Below, in pieces: positions 38,355 through 48,215 of a stretch of DNA of 64,000 nt. Below the pieces are notes generated by a model. It saw nothing but the letters and a program-made list of their open reading frames with translations. It was not told where the DNA came from and made no database searches. A program made the translations under genes and the position numbers. The first letter of the stretch is position 1, and every line of letters starts with the position of its first letter. The DNA lies in NCBI RefSeq assembly GCF_014117425.1, contig NZ_CP059725.1, positions 1,364,001 through 1,428,000 on the forward strand, in the 5' to 3' direction. The stretch comes from Bartonella sp. HY038. GTDB lineage: Bacteria > Pseudomonadota > Alphaproteobacteria > Rhizobiales > Rhizobiaceae.

Positions 38355-39272
38355 TTATGGGCGTACATGCGGAAAGCCGCCACGTTTCTTGGCAAGTTTA
38401 ATTTGCTTGTCCCGTTCACGAAAACGGGCTCTGTCTTCTTCACTACGTTCGCCATAGCAAGATTCACATGAAATGCCAGCTTCATAATGGGGCTTAGTGA
38501 GATCTTCTGGTGATAGTGGACGGCGGCAAGCGCGACAAAGCACGAGATCACCTTCTTGCAGACCATGTCCAACAGAGACACGCTCATCAAAGACAAAACA
38601 TTCACCATCCCAAAGGCTTTGCTCTTGAGGAATTTCTTCTAAATATTTCAAGATACCACCTTTAAGGTGATATACTTCATCAAAGCCTAAACCACGGACA
38701 TAGGCAGTTGATTTTTCGCATCGAATACCACCTGTGCAGAACATTGCGATTTTTTTCTTTTTACGCAACTCTTCATCATGATCAGCAATCCATTGCGGAA
38801 ATTCACGGAATGTCTTAATATTAGGATCAATAGCACCTTTGAAAGTACCAACTTCCAATTCATAATCATTGCGCGTATCGATAAGAATGGTGTCCTCATC
38901 TTCGATTAAGGCATTCCAGTCTTGCGGAGCAATATAGGTACCCACTTTTTTAAGTGGATCAACTCCTTCAACACCCATAGTGACAATTTCCTTTTTAAGG
39001 CGCACTTTCATGCGTAAAAAAGGCATTTTTGATGCGTTAGAATATTTAAGCTCAGGCTCAGCAAGCTCAGGTTGTGCTGTAATAAAATCTACAACATTTT
39101 TAATGCCTTCTTCAGGACCTGCAATAGTACCATTAATGCCTTCATGAGCGAGCAACAATGTACCTTTAACGCCATTTTCCTTACAAAGTGCTTTAAGCGG
39201 TGCCTGTAGCTCTTCATAGCGATCAAAGCGAGCAAAACAATAGAGGGCGGCAACAAGATAATTTTGGGTCAT
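38355..39272 (-). CDS. trhO: tRNA uridine(34) hydroxylase TrhO (rhodanese-like, YceA family)
   Basis: TrhO performs oxygen-dependent hydroxylation of wobble uridine 34 to give ho5U in certain tRNAs. The 305-residue product has the N-terminal acylphosphatase-like domain (EGINGTIAG near residue 44). Its rhodanese domain has the active-site Cys179 in [12 protein letters not shown], and the C-terminal tail has cysteine pairs (CRACRRP, CESCYG) usual in this family. There is no clear ribosome site before the ATG at 39272. It is a single gene, convergent with the permease. Confidence 0.93.
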   Translation of the reverse strand: MTQNYLVAALYCFARFDRYEELQAPLKALCKENGVKGTLLLAHEGINGTIAGPEEGIKNVVDFITAQPELAEPELKYSNASKMPFLRMKVRLKKEIVTMGVEGVDPLKKVGTYIAPQDWNALIEDEDTILIDTRNDYELEVGTFKGAIDPNIKTFREFPQWIADHDEELRKKKKIAMFCTGGIRCEKSTAYVRGLGFDEVYHLKGGILKYLEEIPQEQSLWDGECFVFDERVSVGHGLQEGDLVLCRACRRPLSPEDLTKPHYEAGISCESCYGERSEEDRARFRERDKQIKLAKKRGGFPHVRP

Positions 39273-39488
39273 AGCAATAGTATTTACCGTTCGATTAAAA
39301 TTTGGTTTGAAGAATATTTAAGCAAATCATATGCAATTTAGACATAAATCTTGCCTAATTATCCTATCTAACTGTTTTGCATATTTTGTTAAAAATCTAA
39401 ATTTTTTGATTTTGAAATATGCTTCACATGTGATTCTTGTGATATTTAGAAAGCTATTTATCACAATTTTATAAAAAATTCGACTTAT

Positions 39489-40631
39489 TCATTTACTTGC
39501 CATTGCTTGCTTTTTAAAAAGGCTAGCAAATGATTTAATAATATTTGTCGGGCCGGATAATGGGCTTGGCTTCATCATGCCTTTGGTTCCTATCCAATGA
39601 GCAACTGCAAAACACATAACTAGCAAGGCAAATCCTTGATGGATAAGGCCCCATTCAATTGGTACATGTGTTAAAAGAGTGATGATGCCAAAAACTGCTT
39701 GCGCAATAATAAGAAGAAGTAAAATCATTGCCCTGCGCGCATGTGCGCTACCTGGAAGCAATTTTTCGACCTTAAAGGCATGGAAAATAGCTGCAACCAA
39801 TAAAATATAGGCGAACATGCGATGAACAAATTGCACGGTCAATGCATTTTCAAAAAGATTCTTCCATAGGGGATTTTGTGATAATAAACCATCTGGAATA
39901 AAGCGCCCATCCATAAGCGGCCAAGTATTATAAGCAAGACCTGCATGAAGGCCTGCGACAAGTGCCCCAAGATAGATTTGGAAAAGGACTAAAAACACCA
40001 TCCATCCAGCAAATATTTGGGTCGAGCGTGATGCCGGTTTTTCTTTATATACTGCAAGACTTCGCGCTAAGGCAAAAACTGCAATAATAATAATGCAGGC
40101 AAAAACAAGGTGGATTGCCAAGCGATATTGGCTAACACTGGTTAATTGGCTTTTACCAAGACCTGACGCAACCATCCACCAGCCAATTGCTCCTTGCATT
40201 CCCCCTAAGAATAGTAGCCCTAATAGGCGCCATTGAATTTTCCTCTCCAGCCTTTTTGTTAACCAAAAAGCCAAAAGGGGGATTGCGACAGCAAAACCAA
40301 TAAAGCGCGCTAAAGCTCTATGGCCCCATTCCCACCAGAAAATTCCTTTAAATTCCTCTAGTGTCATGCCTTTATTAACATGCTGATATTGAGCAATTTG
40401 CTGATATTTTACAAATTCTTCATGCCATTCTGTTTGGCTTAGCGGCGGAATCATTCCATGAATTGGCTTCCATTCAGTTATGGAAAGGCCCGATCCGGTC
40501 ATACGGGTTGCACCGCCAACCAAAACTAGAGCCAAAAGAAGAACGAGAACAATATAAAGCCACCAGCGCACAAATTTACGGTTTTGTGTTTGTTCTGGGC
40601 TCAGCTCCAACGCAGGTACACCAGCGTCCAT
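39489..40631 (-). CDS. ctaA: Heme A synthase (COX15/CtaA)
   Basis: This inner-membrane enzyme oxidises the C8 methyl group of heme O to the formyl group of heme A, needed for aa3-type cytochrome oxidase. The 380-residue product has about eight membrane helices. Conserved pieces include [25 protein letters not shown] near residue 40, [14 protein letters not shown] near 105 with a heme-ligating His, and [12 protein letters not shown] near 265. This is the longer, alphaproteobacterial/mitochondrial type. AAGGAG lies before the ATG. It implies an aerobic heme-copper oxidase in an organism that also respires nitrate. Confidence 0.95.
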   Translation of the reverse strand: MDAGVPALELSPEQTQNRKFVRWWLYIVLVLLLALVLVGGATRMTGSGLSITEWKPIHGMIPPLSQTEWHEEFVKYQQIAQYQHVNKGMTLEEFKGIFWWEWGHRALARFIGFAVAIPLLAFWLTKRLERKIQWRLLGLLFLGGMQGAIGWWMVASGLGKSQLTSVSQYRLAIHLVFACIIIIAVFALARSLAVYKEKPASRSTQIFAGWMVFLVLFQIYLGALVAGLHAGLAYNTWPLMDGRFIPDGLLSQNPLWKNLFENALTVQFVHRMFAYILLVAAIFHAFKVEKLLPGSAHARRAMILLLLIIAQAVFGIITLLTHVPIEWGLIHQGFALLVMCFAVAHWIGTKGMMKPSPLSGPTNIIKSFASLFKKQAMASK

Positions 40632-40884
40632 TATAGTAGCTCCTTATGCGATGAGCCATATGAAGTAAATGATTTTCGTGTGGCGGCATCGTTTGAAACA
40701 TGGTTCATACATTGTGCGTAAACAACATATGAATTGGAAAAAATCACTTTAGTAAGTCGCTGCTAAAGGTTTAGATTACCATTTTAATCATGTTCTTTTT
40801 GACGCAGGATCACAAAAATTACAAGTATCGACTAATGTGACATGCCGTCACAGCTTAGAATTCTTCAAAGAGAGTTAAATTTAC

Positions 40885-41898
40885 TCAACTTACCTTATTG
40901 TGAAGAATTTTTTGCGCTATATCTTTAGCAAAATAGGTGAGGATACCATCACAACCAGCTCTTTTTAAAGATAAAAGCGTCTCAGCAATAATTCGCTCGC
41001 CATCAACCCAGCCATTATTAATTGCTGCCATCATCATCGCATATTCACCTGAAACTTGGTAGGCGAATAAGGGTACAGAAAAATTTTCCTTTAACCGATA
41101 AATAATATCAAGATAGGGAAGACCAGGTTTGACCATAAGCATATCTGCCCCTTCATCAAGGTCTTGCGCTGCCTCTCTAACCGCTTCATCGCTATTGGCA
41201 TGGTCTATATAATAAGTTTTCTTATCGCCCTTTAATAGACCTGCTGTACCAATGGCATCGCGATAGGGACCATAAAAAGCCGAAGCAAATTTGCAGGCAT
41301 AAGAAATAATTGCAACATCTTGATAACCCGCTGCATCCAGTGCATCACGTATAGCACCAATGCGCCCATCCATCATATCCGATGGAGCAATAATATCGGC
41401 GCCGGCACGCGCTTGCGATAAAGCGCCTTTAACTACCATATCAACTGTTTCATCATTTATGATAATGCCATCACGCAATATACCGTCATGACCATGGGTA
41501 GTGTATGGATCTAATGCTGCATCGGTAATGATGCCAATATTGGCATTATGGCTTTTTAATTCACTGGTGAAACGATTGGTAAGGTTTAATGGCGAAGCCA
41601 CATAAGCGCCATCTTCACGTTTTACTGAAAAATCCTCTCGCGAAAACGGGGCAATGGCAGGAATTCCTAAGGCTGCCGCTTCAAGACATTCTTCAACCGC
41701 AACATCAACTGAAAAGCGTTGTACTCCTGGCATAGAAGGAATTTCTTCACGGATTCCATGTCCATCACAAAGAAAAATTGTCCAAACAAGATCATTGGTG
41801 CCCAGCACATTTTCTTGCACCAGTCTACGCGACCAATCAGCTTTACGCATGCGTCTAAGTCTACGGCCGTTGGTGATTTGATCAATTGTCCTAGTCAT
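40885..41898 (-). CDS. hemB: Delta-aminolevulinic acid dehydratase (porphobilinogen synthase)
   Basis: HemB condenses two 5-aminolevulinate molecules to porphobilinogen, feeding heme, siroheme and cobalamin. The 337-residue product has the Schiff-base lysines in SYACKFASAFYGPYRDA (about residue 205) and MLMVKPGLPYLDII (about 258). The metal-site segment reads DAALDPYTTHGHDG, i.e. with aspartates and no zinc-binding cysteines, as in Mg/K-dependent alphaproteobacterial enzymes. The ATG at 41898 is preceded by GGAAA. It is on the same strand as ctaA but 250 bp away. Confidence 0.96.
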   Translation of the reverse strand: MTRTIDQITNGRRLRRMRKADWSRRLVQENVLGTNDLVWTIFLCDGHGIREEIPSMPGVQRFSVDVAVEECLEAAALGIPAIAPFSREDFSVKREDGAYVASPLNLTNRFTSELKSHNANIGIITDAALDPYTTHGHDGILRDGIIINDETVDMVVKGALSQARAGADIIAPSDMMDGRIGAIRDALDAAGYQDVAIISYACKFASAFYGPYRDAIGTAGLLKGDKKTYYIDHANSDEAVREAAQDLDEGADMLMVKPGLPYLDIIYRLKENFSVPLFAYQVSGEYAMMMAAINNGWVDGERIIAETLLSLKRAGCDGILTYFAKDIAQKILHNKVS

Positions 41899-42132
41899 TT
41901 GTTTTCCATATTAATATTGGGGGAGCGATGAATCACGTTTTTTGCTTTTAACATAAAAAACATAAATTTCATTGTATTAAATTTCATTGTATTAATTGAT
42001 CACATTTATACAACGATGAGTAGGATTTGGCTAATTTATGAAATAAGCAAATTAATAAAAAGCCTTTAAACTTTACTTTTAGTGATTTAATGTGAAAACC
42101 AAATTTGTAGAACCAAGCGGAGAGCATAGATA

Positions 42133-43182
42133 ATGCAAATGGATTTTGGTGGTGGTGATGATGTAAGTTTTGCCAAAGAAGGGCACGTTGGCCTTATTAG
42201 GCTTACGCGCGAAAAGGCACTTAATGCCTTAAACTTTTCCATGATCAATGCTCTAAATAATGCGCTTATCGCTTGGGAAAAGGATGATGATGTTGCTTGT
42301 GTGATTGTTGAGGGCGAGGGACGCGCCTTTTGCGCGGGTGGTGATGTGGTCGCAGCCTATAAGGCCGGTCAGTCAGGGCAGCCACTTTATAGCTATTTCG
42401 AATCAGAATATAAAATGAACTATCGAATTGGTAATTTTCCAAAGCCTTTTATTTCCTTCTTAACTGGTATTGTGATGGGCGGCGGCGTTGGCCTCTCAAT
42501 TCATGGTTCTCATCGCATCATTACTGAAAAAACCGTTTTTGCCATGCCTGAAAGTGCAATCGGCTTTTTTCCAGATGTTGGAACAAGTGCGGTGTTGCCA
42601 GGTTTGCCCAATCAATTTGGTCTCTATCTTGCGCTAACTGGTGAAAAAATAAAGCAGGGTGATTGCCTGCAATTTGGTCTTGCAACCCATGCTCTTCACG
42701 AAAGTGATCTTGCGGCATTTAAGCAAGAATTGATTAATAGCGGAAATCCTAGGCCATTTTTAGAAGCTAATGCGGTAGAGCTTGATTTTGATACACCTAT
42801 TGAAACGCGCAATATGATTAATGAGTGTTTTTGTACGGAAAATATTGATGAAATATTTGAAAAATTGCAACAAAAAGCCGAGTCTGGTAACGAATTTGCA
42901 AAAAACTGCCTTGAAACTTTGCAGAAACGCTCACCCACGTCTTTGAAGGTTATTTATCGCCAGTTTTCAGCTTGTAAGCCTTTATCATTAGGCGATTGTT
43001 TAATTATTGATAATCGTATTGCCAAACATATGTTAGATGGTCATGATTTTTATGAAGGCGTACGTGCCGTGTTGGTGGACAAAGATGGTAGCCCAAAATG
43101 GCAACCCTCAAAGCTGGCAGATGTAACGAATGAACAGGTTGAAGCTTATTTTTCACCTTTGGATAAAGAGTTATCGTTTTGA
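42133..43182 (+). CDS. 3-hydroxyisobutyryl-CoA hydrolase (enoyl-CoA hydratase family)
   Basis: A crotonase-fold enzyme that releases 3-hydroxyisobutyrate from its CoA ester in valine breakdown. In the 349-residue product the oxyanion-hole motif is VEGEGRAFCAGGDV near residue 58. GIVMGGGVGLSIHGSHRI near 112 and PESAIGFFPDVGTSAVLPGL near 135 are typical of the HIBCH branch, which carries the catalytic Glu/Asp, rather than true hydratases. The longer C-terminal extension also fits HIBCH. GGAGAG lies before the ATG. Its stop overlaps the start of the next gene. Confidence 0.88.
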   Translation: MQMDFGGGDDVSFAKEGHVGLIRLTREKALNALNFSMINALNNALIAWEKDDDVACVIVEGEGRAFCAGGDVVAAYKAGQSGQPLYSYFESEYKMNYRIGNFPKPFISFLTGIVMGGGVGLSIHGSHRIITEKTVFAMPESAIGFFPDVGTSAVLPGLPNQFGLYLALTGEKIKQGDCLQFGLATHALHESDLAAFKQELINSGNPRPFLEANAVELDFDTPIETRNMINECFCTENIDEIFEKLQQKAESGNEFAKNCLETLQKRSPTSLKVIYRQFSACKPLSLGDCLIIDNRIAKHMLDGHDFYEGVRAVLVDKDGSPKWQPSKLADVTNEQVEAYFSPLDKELSF

Positions 43183-43610
43183 TTAATCAATATATAGGTA
43201 AACTAAAAGCAAGCTGGAACGAACGTGGTTTTGCAATATTCTTAGGTGTATTAGCCATGTTTTGCCTTATGCTTGGTGCTGCTTATTGGGTAAGGTTGAT
43301 TGGGGTTTATAATGAACCTTTATGGCGCTATGATCTTATGCCTTGGAATTGGCGAATTCTATGCTGTAGCCTTGCCATTTTATATCCAATTGCCGCTTGT
43401 GGTTTATGGATGGGATCAAAATGGGGAGTAATCCTATGGCTATTGGGTGGCTTTGTTGAAGCTGTTTGTTATACTTTTTATGCATCTTATTTTGAATTAC
43501 ATTTGGTCGTACCTTTTATTCATACATTGTTTGTAATTGCCTATGCAACCCTTACATTTTTTAAAATAAAAGAAAGTCGTAAACCCCAAGAAATCGTGGT
43601 TGAATATTAA
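43179..43610 (+). CDS. Small inner-membrane protein of unknown function (possibly DUF6163)
   Basis: 143 residues with about four hydrophobic segments (FAIFLGVLAMFCLMLGAAYW, ILCCSLAILYPIAACGLW, GVILWLLGGFVEAVCYTFYA and VPFIHTLFVIAYATLTFF) and a conserved-looking EPLWRYDLMPWNWR loop. It starts with TTG inside TTGA overlapping the previous stop, suggesting coupling to the hydrolase gene. Similar small four-helix proteins occur next to this hydrolase in Rhizobiales as far as I recall; function is unknown. Confidence 0.65.
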   Translation: MINQYIGKLKASWNERGFAIFLGVLAMFCLMLGAAYWVRLIGVYNEPLWRYDLMPWNWRILCCSLAILYPIAACGLWMGSKWGVILWLLGGFVEAVCYTFYASYFELHLVVPFIHTLFVIAYATLTFFKIKESRKPQEIVVEY

Positions 43611-43722
43611 ATATGTTAGATGCAATCACATATTGATTGTTTCATGCTTGACATAATATTAACTATGCCATAAAAGCCCAAAATCATGGTTTTTTATAAA
43701 TCATAATAATAACGTGTCCCGT

Positions 43723-43752
43723 GGATAAAGACGCAAAATTGCGGTTTTATCC
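43723..43752 (+). other. Stem-loop in the rpsD leader region
   Basis: GGATAAA (43723-43729) pairs with TTTATCC (43746-43752), with further imperfect pairing inside (CGC with GCG). It is 118 bp upstream of rpsD. There is no T tract after it on the plus strand, so it could be a leader structure, perhaps an S4 autoregulatory site, or a weak terminator for the preceding gene. Confidence 0.35.
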
Positions 43753-43869
43753 TGTCAGTCTTTTAGATTTTTATCTTATTGTTTTATTTAAGGTAATTAA
43801 AAAGGCAGAGGAGGGCGCGTTTCCTTAAAGTCAGCTGAAAAGCAATAATTATTATTAAAAGGAAATGCG

Positions 43870-44487
43870 ATGAGTAAGCGCGAATCTGCAAAGTATAAAA
43901 TTGATCGCCGTATGGGCGAAAATATTTGGGGTCGTCCTAAGTCTCCAGTTAATCGCCGTGAATATGGTCCAGGCCAACACGGTCAGCGCCGTAAGGGCAA
44001 GCTTTCCGATTATGGTGTTCAGCTTCGTGCAAAGCAGAAACTTAAAGGTTTCTATGGTGACGTTTCTGAAAAGCAATTCCATAAAACTTATGAAGAAGCT
44101 GCACGTCGTCGCGGTGATACAGGTGAAAACTTGATTGGTTTGCTTGAAAGCCGTCTAGATGCAGTTGTATATCGTGCAAAATTTGTACCAACCATTTTTG
44201 CTGCACGTCAGTTTGTAAACCACGGTCATGTTAATGTTAATGGTGTTCGTACCAACATTCAGTCTTACCGTTGTAAAGCAGGCGATGTGATCGAAGTTCG
44301 CGAAAAGTCAAAGCAATTGGCTATCGTGATCGAAGCAACACAGTTAGCAGAACGTGATGTTCCTGACTACATCGAAGCAGATCACAATAAGATGCGCGCT
44401 ACTTATCTTCGTGTGCCAAATCTTGCTGATGTTCCTTACGCCGTTGTGATGGAACCAAATCTAGTAGTCGAGTTCTACTCACGCTAA
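43870..44487 (+). CDS. rpsD: 30S ribosomal protein S4
   Basis: S4 nucleates assembly of the 30S body by binding the 5' domain of 16S rRNA. The 205-residue product has the N-terminal [20 protein letters not shown] segment, the [17 protein letters not shown] motif near residue 35, and the S4 RNA-binding domain with [16 protein letters not shown] near residue 117. It ends in VVEFYSR as is typical. As in other alphaproteobacteria rpsD stands alone, away from the main ribosomal operons. AAAAGGAAA lies before the ATG. Confidence 0.98.
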   Translation: MSKRESAKYKIDRRMGENIWGRPKSPVNRREYGPGQHGQRRKGKLSDYGVQLRAKQKLKGFYGDVSEKQFHKTYEEAARRRGDTGENLIGLLESRLDAVVYRAKFVPTIFAARQFVNHGHVNVNGVRTNIQSYRCKAGDVIEVREKSKQLAIVIEATQLAERDVPDYIEADHNKMRATYLRVPNLADVPYAVVMEPNLVVEFYSR

Positions 44488-44512
44488 TAGATTTTGTCGT
44501 TTATCGAATTTT

Positions 44513-44540
44513 AAAGGGGGCTTATGCCCCCTTTATTATA
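44513..44540 (+). terminator. Rho-independent terminator after rpsD
   Basis: AAAGGGGGC (44513-44521) pairs with GCCCCCTTT (44526-44534) around TTAT and is followed by ATTATA. It is a strong GC stem 25 bp after the stop. Confidence 0.88.
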
Positions 44541-44674
44541 TTAAACATTTGAGATATTTTATAAAATTATGCCCTTCAAATAATCTTTGTCTATTTTGAT
44601 CAATAAAATGATTTAGTTGGTTCGTCGTTAGGGAATTATCTAATATTACAGTAACAGACTATGCCGAGGCAATA

Positions 44675-45577
44675 ATGAGTTCATCTGTAGAAAATTTTAT
44701 CGAATCTTGCGTTGCTAAAGGTGAAACCTTGGCCGATGATGGCTGTCATCCAATGTTTCGAAATGTTAGTTCCGCAGTTGAGTTTAATAAATTGCGTAAG
44801 CGTTTGTTGCGCCATATGCGCCAAGCCATTGAAGATTTTGCCATGGTACATGGCGCATCGTTAAAAGGTGAACGTTGGCTTATTGCTTTGTCTGGTGGCA
44901 AAGATTCCTATGGCCTGTTAGCGCTTTTATTGGACTTAAAATGGCGCGGACTTTTACCTGTTGATCTTATTGCTTGTAATTTAGATCAAGGACAACCAAA
45001 TTTTCCAAAACATATTTTACCCGATTATTTAAAGAGTATTGGTGTTGAATATCATATTGAATATCAGGATACCTATTCGGTGGTGACGGATAAGTTGGAT
45101 CAGAGTCAGACCTATTGCTCACTATGTTCACGCTTGCGCCGAGGTATTCTTTATCGTCTTGCCCGTGAAAAAGGTTGTTCCTCGCTTGTGCTTGGCCATC
45201 ACCGTGATGATGCTTTGGAAACTTTTTTTATGAATTTCTTTCATGGTGGGCGTTTGGCATCAATGCCGGGTAAATTGCTCAATGATGAAGGCGATCTATT
45301 TGTACTGCGTCCGCTTATTTATGCGGCAGAAGATGATTTGGCAAAATTTTCTGATATTATGCAATTTCCGATTATTCCTTGCAATCTTTGCGGCTCTCAA
45401 GATGGGTTGCAGCGCAATGCTATGAAGGCAATGTTGTCGGATATTGAAAAGCGGATGCCAGGCCGTAAGGACACCATGATCCGCGCGCTTGGTAATGTGC
45501 GTCCATCGCATTTGCTAGATACTAAAATTTATGATTTTTTAGGGCTAGTCGCTAAGTCTAATGAAGAGCAGTTATAA
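44675..45577 (+). CDS. ttcA: tRNA 2-thiocytidine biosynthesis protein TtcA
   Basis: TtcA thiolates cytidine 32 in some tRNAs, using ATP, a cysteine desulfurase and a [4Fe-4S] cluster. The 300-residue product has the PP-loop SGGKDS at residues 73-78. Cys pairs in [10 protein letters not shown] near residue 148 and CNLCGSQ near 238 supply cluster ligands. The [20 protein letters not shown] segment near residue 180 is also family-specific. It is one of several tRNA-modification genes in the window. It is preceded by rpsD's terminator and followed 50 bp later by a permease. Confidence 0.95.
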   Translation: MSSSVENFIESCVAKGETLADDGCHPMFRNVSSAVEFNKLRKRLLRHMRQAIEDFAMVHGASLKGERWLIALSGGKDSYGLLALLLDLKWRGLLPVDLIACNLDQGQPNFPKHILPDYLKSIGVEYHIEYQDTYSVVTDKLDQSQTYCSLCSRLRRGILYRLAREKGCSSLVLGHHRDDALETFFMNFFHGGRLASMPGKLLNDEGDLFVLRPLIYAAEDDLAKFSDIMQFPIIPCNLCGSQDGLQRNAMKAMLSDIEKRMPGRKDTMIRALGNVRPSHLLDTKIYDFLGLVAKSNEEQL

Positions 45578-45630
45578 AATAATTTGTAAAAAGATCGCAT
45601 TTGTGACAAGCGATTTTTGAAAGGGATGTG

Positions 45631-47061
45631 ATGGAAGGTGATAATAGGCATTTACGCCGCGGATTGAAAAACCGCCACATCCAAATGATTGCCTTAGGCG
45701 GCGCTATTGGTACGGGGCTTTTTTATGGCTCGGCTGAAGCGATCAGTCTTGCAGGGCCAGCGACTATTCTTTCTTACCTTATTGGTGGGCTTGTTATTTA
45801 TCTTATCATGCGGATGCTTGGTGAAATGTCAACCGAAGAGCCGGTTGCAGGTTCGTTCAGTTTTTTCGCCTATAAATATTGGAATGGTTTTGCTGGCTTT
45901 TTTGCCGGTTGGAATTATTGGTTTCTTTATATCCTGGTCAGTATGGCTGAACTAACAGTTATCGGCATCTATCTTGATCATTGGTTTGCAATTGATCACT
46001 GGATTAGTTCTCTTGTTGTTTTGTTGGCTATTACTGCCGTAAACCTTATAAATGTAAGGTTTTATGGTGAGTTTGAGTTTTGGTTTGCGATAATTAAAGT
46101 CATTGCAGTTATCGGTATGATTGTTTTTGGGGTTATCCTAATCATAACAGGATTGGGGGGCGCCAATGTAGCCGTTTCAAATCTATGGAACCAAGGTGGT
46201 TTTTTTCCGCTTGGTGTATCCGGTATGATTATGGCGTTTGTTGTGATTATGTTTTCTTTTGGAGGAACTGAACTCATTGGTGTTGCTGCGGGTGAAGCGG
46301 AAAGCCCAGAAAAGACCATACCAAAAGCCATTAATCAGGTCATGTGGCGTATATTGATTTTTTATATTGGTGCGATTACCGTCATTATGATCTTAAATCC
46401 GTGGAATTTGCTTAATAAAGCGAATAGCCCCTTTGTCTCTATTTTTACCAATATAGGTATTCCTGCAGCCGGACATATTTTAAATTTTGTGGTGTTAACG
46501 GCTGCAATTTCAGTTTATAATAGCGGGATATATTCTAATAGCCGAATGCTGTATTCATTGGCAGAACAAGGCAATGCGCCACATTTTTTCAAGAATTTGA
46601 GCTATAACCGCGTTCCATTTACTGCAATTATGTTTTCATCGCTTTGCACAGCTGTTGCGGTTATTATCAATTATCTTGTCCCAAATGAAGCATTTATGCG
46701 GGTTATGGCCGTTGCTACAACAGCAGCTGCGATGACATGGGCGACAATTATTCTTGTTCACTTGAGGTTTAGACGGGCAAAAAACGTTGAAAATAGTAAA
46801 ACTAAGTTTCCCTCTCCTTTATTTCCCTTGGCTAACTACATCTGCTTAATCTTTTTATTGCTGCTTGTTTCATTGATGATTTTGACAGGCTTTAGTGAAA
46901 ATGGCTTAATGACCTATCTATTAAAGACTTTACACATTATAGATGTCAGCGCACCAGCATTCTTTACACTTGCAGTTCCTGATATGAGTTTGTCTGTTGT
47001 TGTAATGCCTATATGGTTTTTAATTCTCTATCTTGGATTTAAATTAAAAAAAGCTATTTAA
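45631..47061 (+). CDS. Amino-acid permease, AAT/LysP-type (APC superfamily)
   Basis: A 476-residue, 12-helix transporter of the AroP/ProY/AnsP/LysP group. It has LKNRHIQMIALGGAIGTGLF at residues 10-29 (substrate-binding motif in helix 1), LGEMSTEEPVAGSFSFFAYK near residue 70, and FSFGGTELIGVAAGEAESPE near 210. It imports amino acids with protons; the specificity cannot be decided. A GTG at 45628 is in the same frame, but the ATG at 45631 has the better spacing from AAGGGA. The lpxI gene starts 30 bp downstream. Confidence 0.9.
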   Translation: MEGDNRHLRRGLKNRHIQMIALGGAIGTGLFYGSAEAISLAGPATILSYLIGGLVIYLIMRMLGEMSTEEPVAGSFSFFAYKYWNGFAGFFAGWNYWFLYILVSMAELTVIGIYLDHWFAIDHWISSLVVLLAITAVNLINVRFYGEFEFWFAIIKVIAVIGMIVFGVILIITGLGGANVAVSNLWNQGGFFPLGVSGMIMAFVVIMFSFGGTELIGVAAGEAESPEKTIPKAINQVMWRILIFYIGAITVIMILNPWNLLNKANSPFVSIFTNIGIPAAGHILNFVVLTAAISVYNSGIYSNSRMLYSLAEQGNAPHFFKNLSYNRVPFTAIMFSSLCTAVAVIINYLVPNEAFMRVMAVATTAAAMTWATIILVHLRFRRAKNVENSKTKFPSPLFPLANYICLIFLLLLVSLMILTGFSENGLMTYLLKTLHIIDVSAPAFFTLAVPDMSLSVVVMPIWFLILYLGFKLKKAI

Positions 47062-47090
47062 CCCAATACCTCAGTGTGGAGGATTTAAAT

Positions 47091-47933
47091 ATGATAAAGC
47101 CTTTACTTGAAGGGCGTACTGCCATTATTGCTGGCGGCGGAAAACTACCGCTTGCCGTTGCCAATGCCTTAAAAAATAAGGGACAAAATCCTTTTATCAT
47201 TCCACTACGTGATGAGGCAGAGCTAGCAATTTATGAATTTGACCATTGTGAAATTTCTATAGTCGAATTTGCAAAGCTTATTCGCGCAATGAAAAGCGCT
47301 AATGTTCATAATGTTGTTTTGGCAGGTGGCGTGCAAAGTAGGCCTCATCTATCTGATTTACGTTTAGATGGTCCTACATTGCGTGCATTGACACGCGTGT
47401 TTTTTGCTTTAGCGCAAGGGGATGATGCGCTGTTGCGTGCCTTTATCAAGGTGCTAGAATCTTATGGCTTTAAAGTGGTGGGTGCTCATGAAGTCGTGCC
47501 TGATCTGCTTGCACCTGCGCCATGTCTTTTATCTAAAGCGGAACCTTCTAAAGCGGAAGAGAAAAATTTTAAGCTTGCGCTTGCGGCTGCACATATGCTT
47601 GGTGATCTTGATGTGGGGCAGGGTGCGGTTGCTGTTGGCGGCAGAGTAGTTGCATTAGAGGGGGCAGAGGGCACGGATAATATGATTAAGCGCATTGCCT
47701 TAATGCGACAAGAGCGACGTATTCCACAACAGGGTGGCGTTTTAGTGAAATGTGCCAAACCAAACCAAGAAAAGCGTGCTGATTTACCGACAATTGGGCC
47801 AGATACTGTTGAACAAGCCTTTCAATCGGGTCTTGCTGGTGTCGCAATTCAATCCGGATCTAGTTTTATTCTTGATTTAGAACAAACAATCAATACTGCA
47901 GATCAACGACAGATTTTCCTTTCAACTTTTTAA
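47091..47933 (+). CDS. lpxI: UDP-2,3-diacylglucosamine pyrophosphatase LpxI
   Basis: LpxI hydrolyses UDP-2,3-diacylglucosamine to lipid X in lipid A synthesis; it replaces LpxH in alphaproteobacteria. The 280-residue product has the N-terminal AIIAGGGKLPLAVANALK and VVLAGGVQSRPHLSDLRLDG near residue 83. The C-terminal domain contains DVGQGAVAVGGRVVALEGAEGTD, including the catalytic Asp. A GTG at 47076 is in frame, but the ATG at 47091 follows GGAGG at ideal spacing. Usually lpxI lies between lpxA and lpxB; here it stands alone behind an amino-acid permease. Confidence 0.92.
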   Translation: MIKPLLEGRTAIIAGGGKLPLAVANALKNKGQNPFIIPLRDEAELAIYEFDHCEISIVEFAKLIRAMKSANVHNVVLAGGVQSRPHLSDLRLDGPTLRALTRVFFALAQGDDALLRAFIKVLESYGFKVVGAHEVVPDLLAPAPCLLSKAEPSKAEEKNFKLALAAAHMLGDLDVGQGAVAVGGRVVALEGAEGTDNMIKRIALMRQERRIPQQGGVLVKCAKPNQEKRADLPTIGPDTVEQAFQSGLAGVAIQSGSSFILDLEQTINTADQRQIFLSTF

Positions 47934-48215
47934 TAATATTTTTTAATTTTTTACAATTAAATGGTTTAGGAATAAAGTAAATTTGCTCAATGGATTTAAA
48001 ATATTACTGTAGGTTACATTCGTTATTGCAATGAAGATTAATTGTATAAAATGTATTATTTTATCACTATTCATCGTTCTATTGTTTTATCACTAATATT
48101 GCAGTGGTTTGTAGCGTGGGAAATATAAAAAAACTTTGTCTATATTCTATTTGTTGTTTTATTATTTAATGCCTAGGCTTTCTTAGCGGATTGGGATGAT
48201 CGTTCAAAGATAGAA

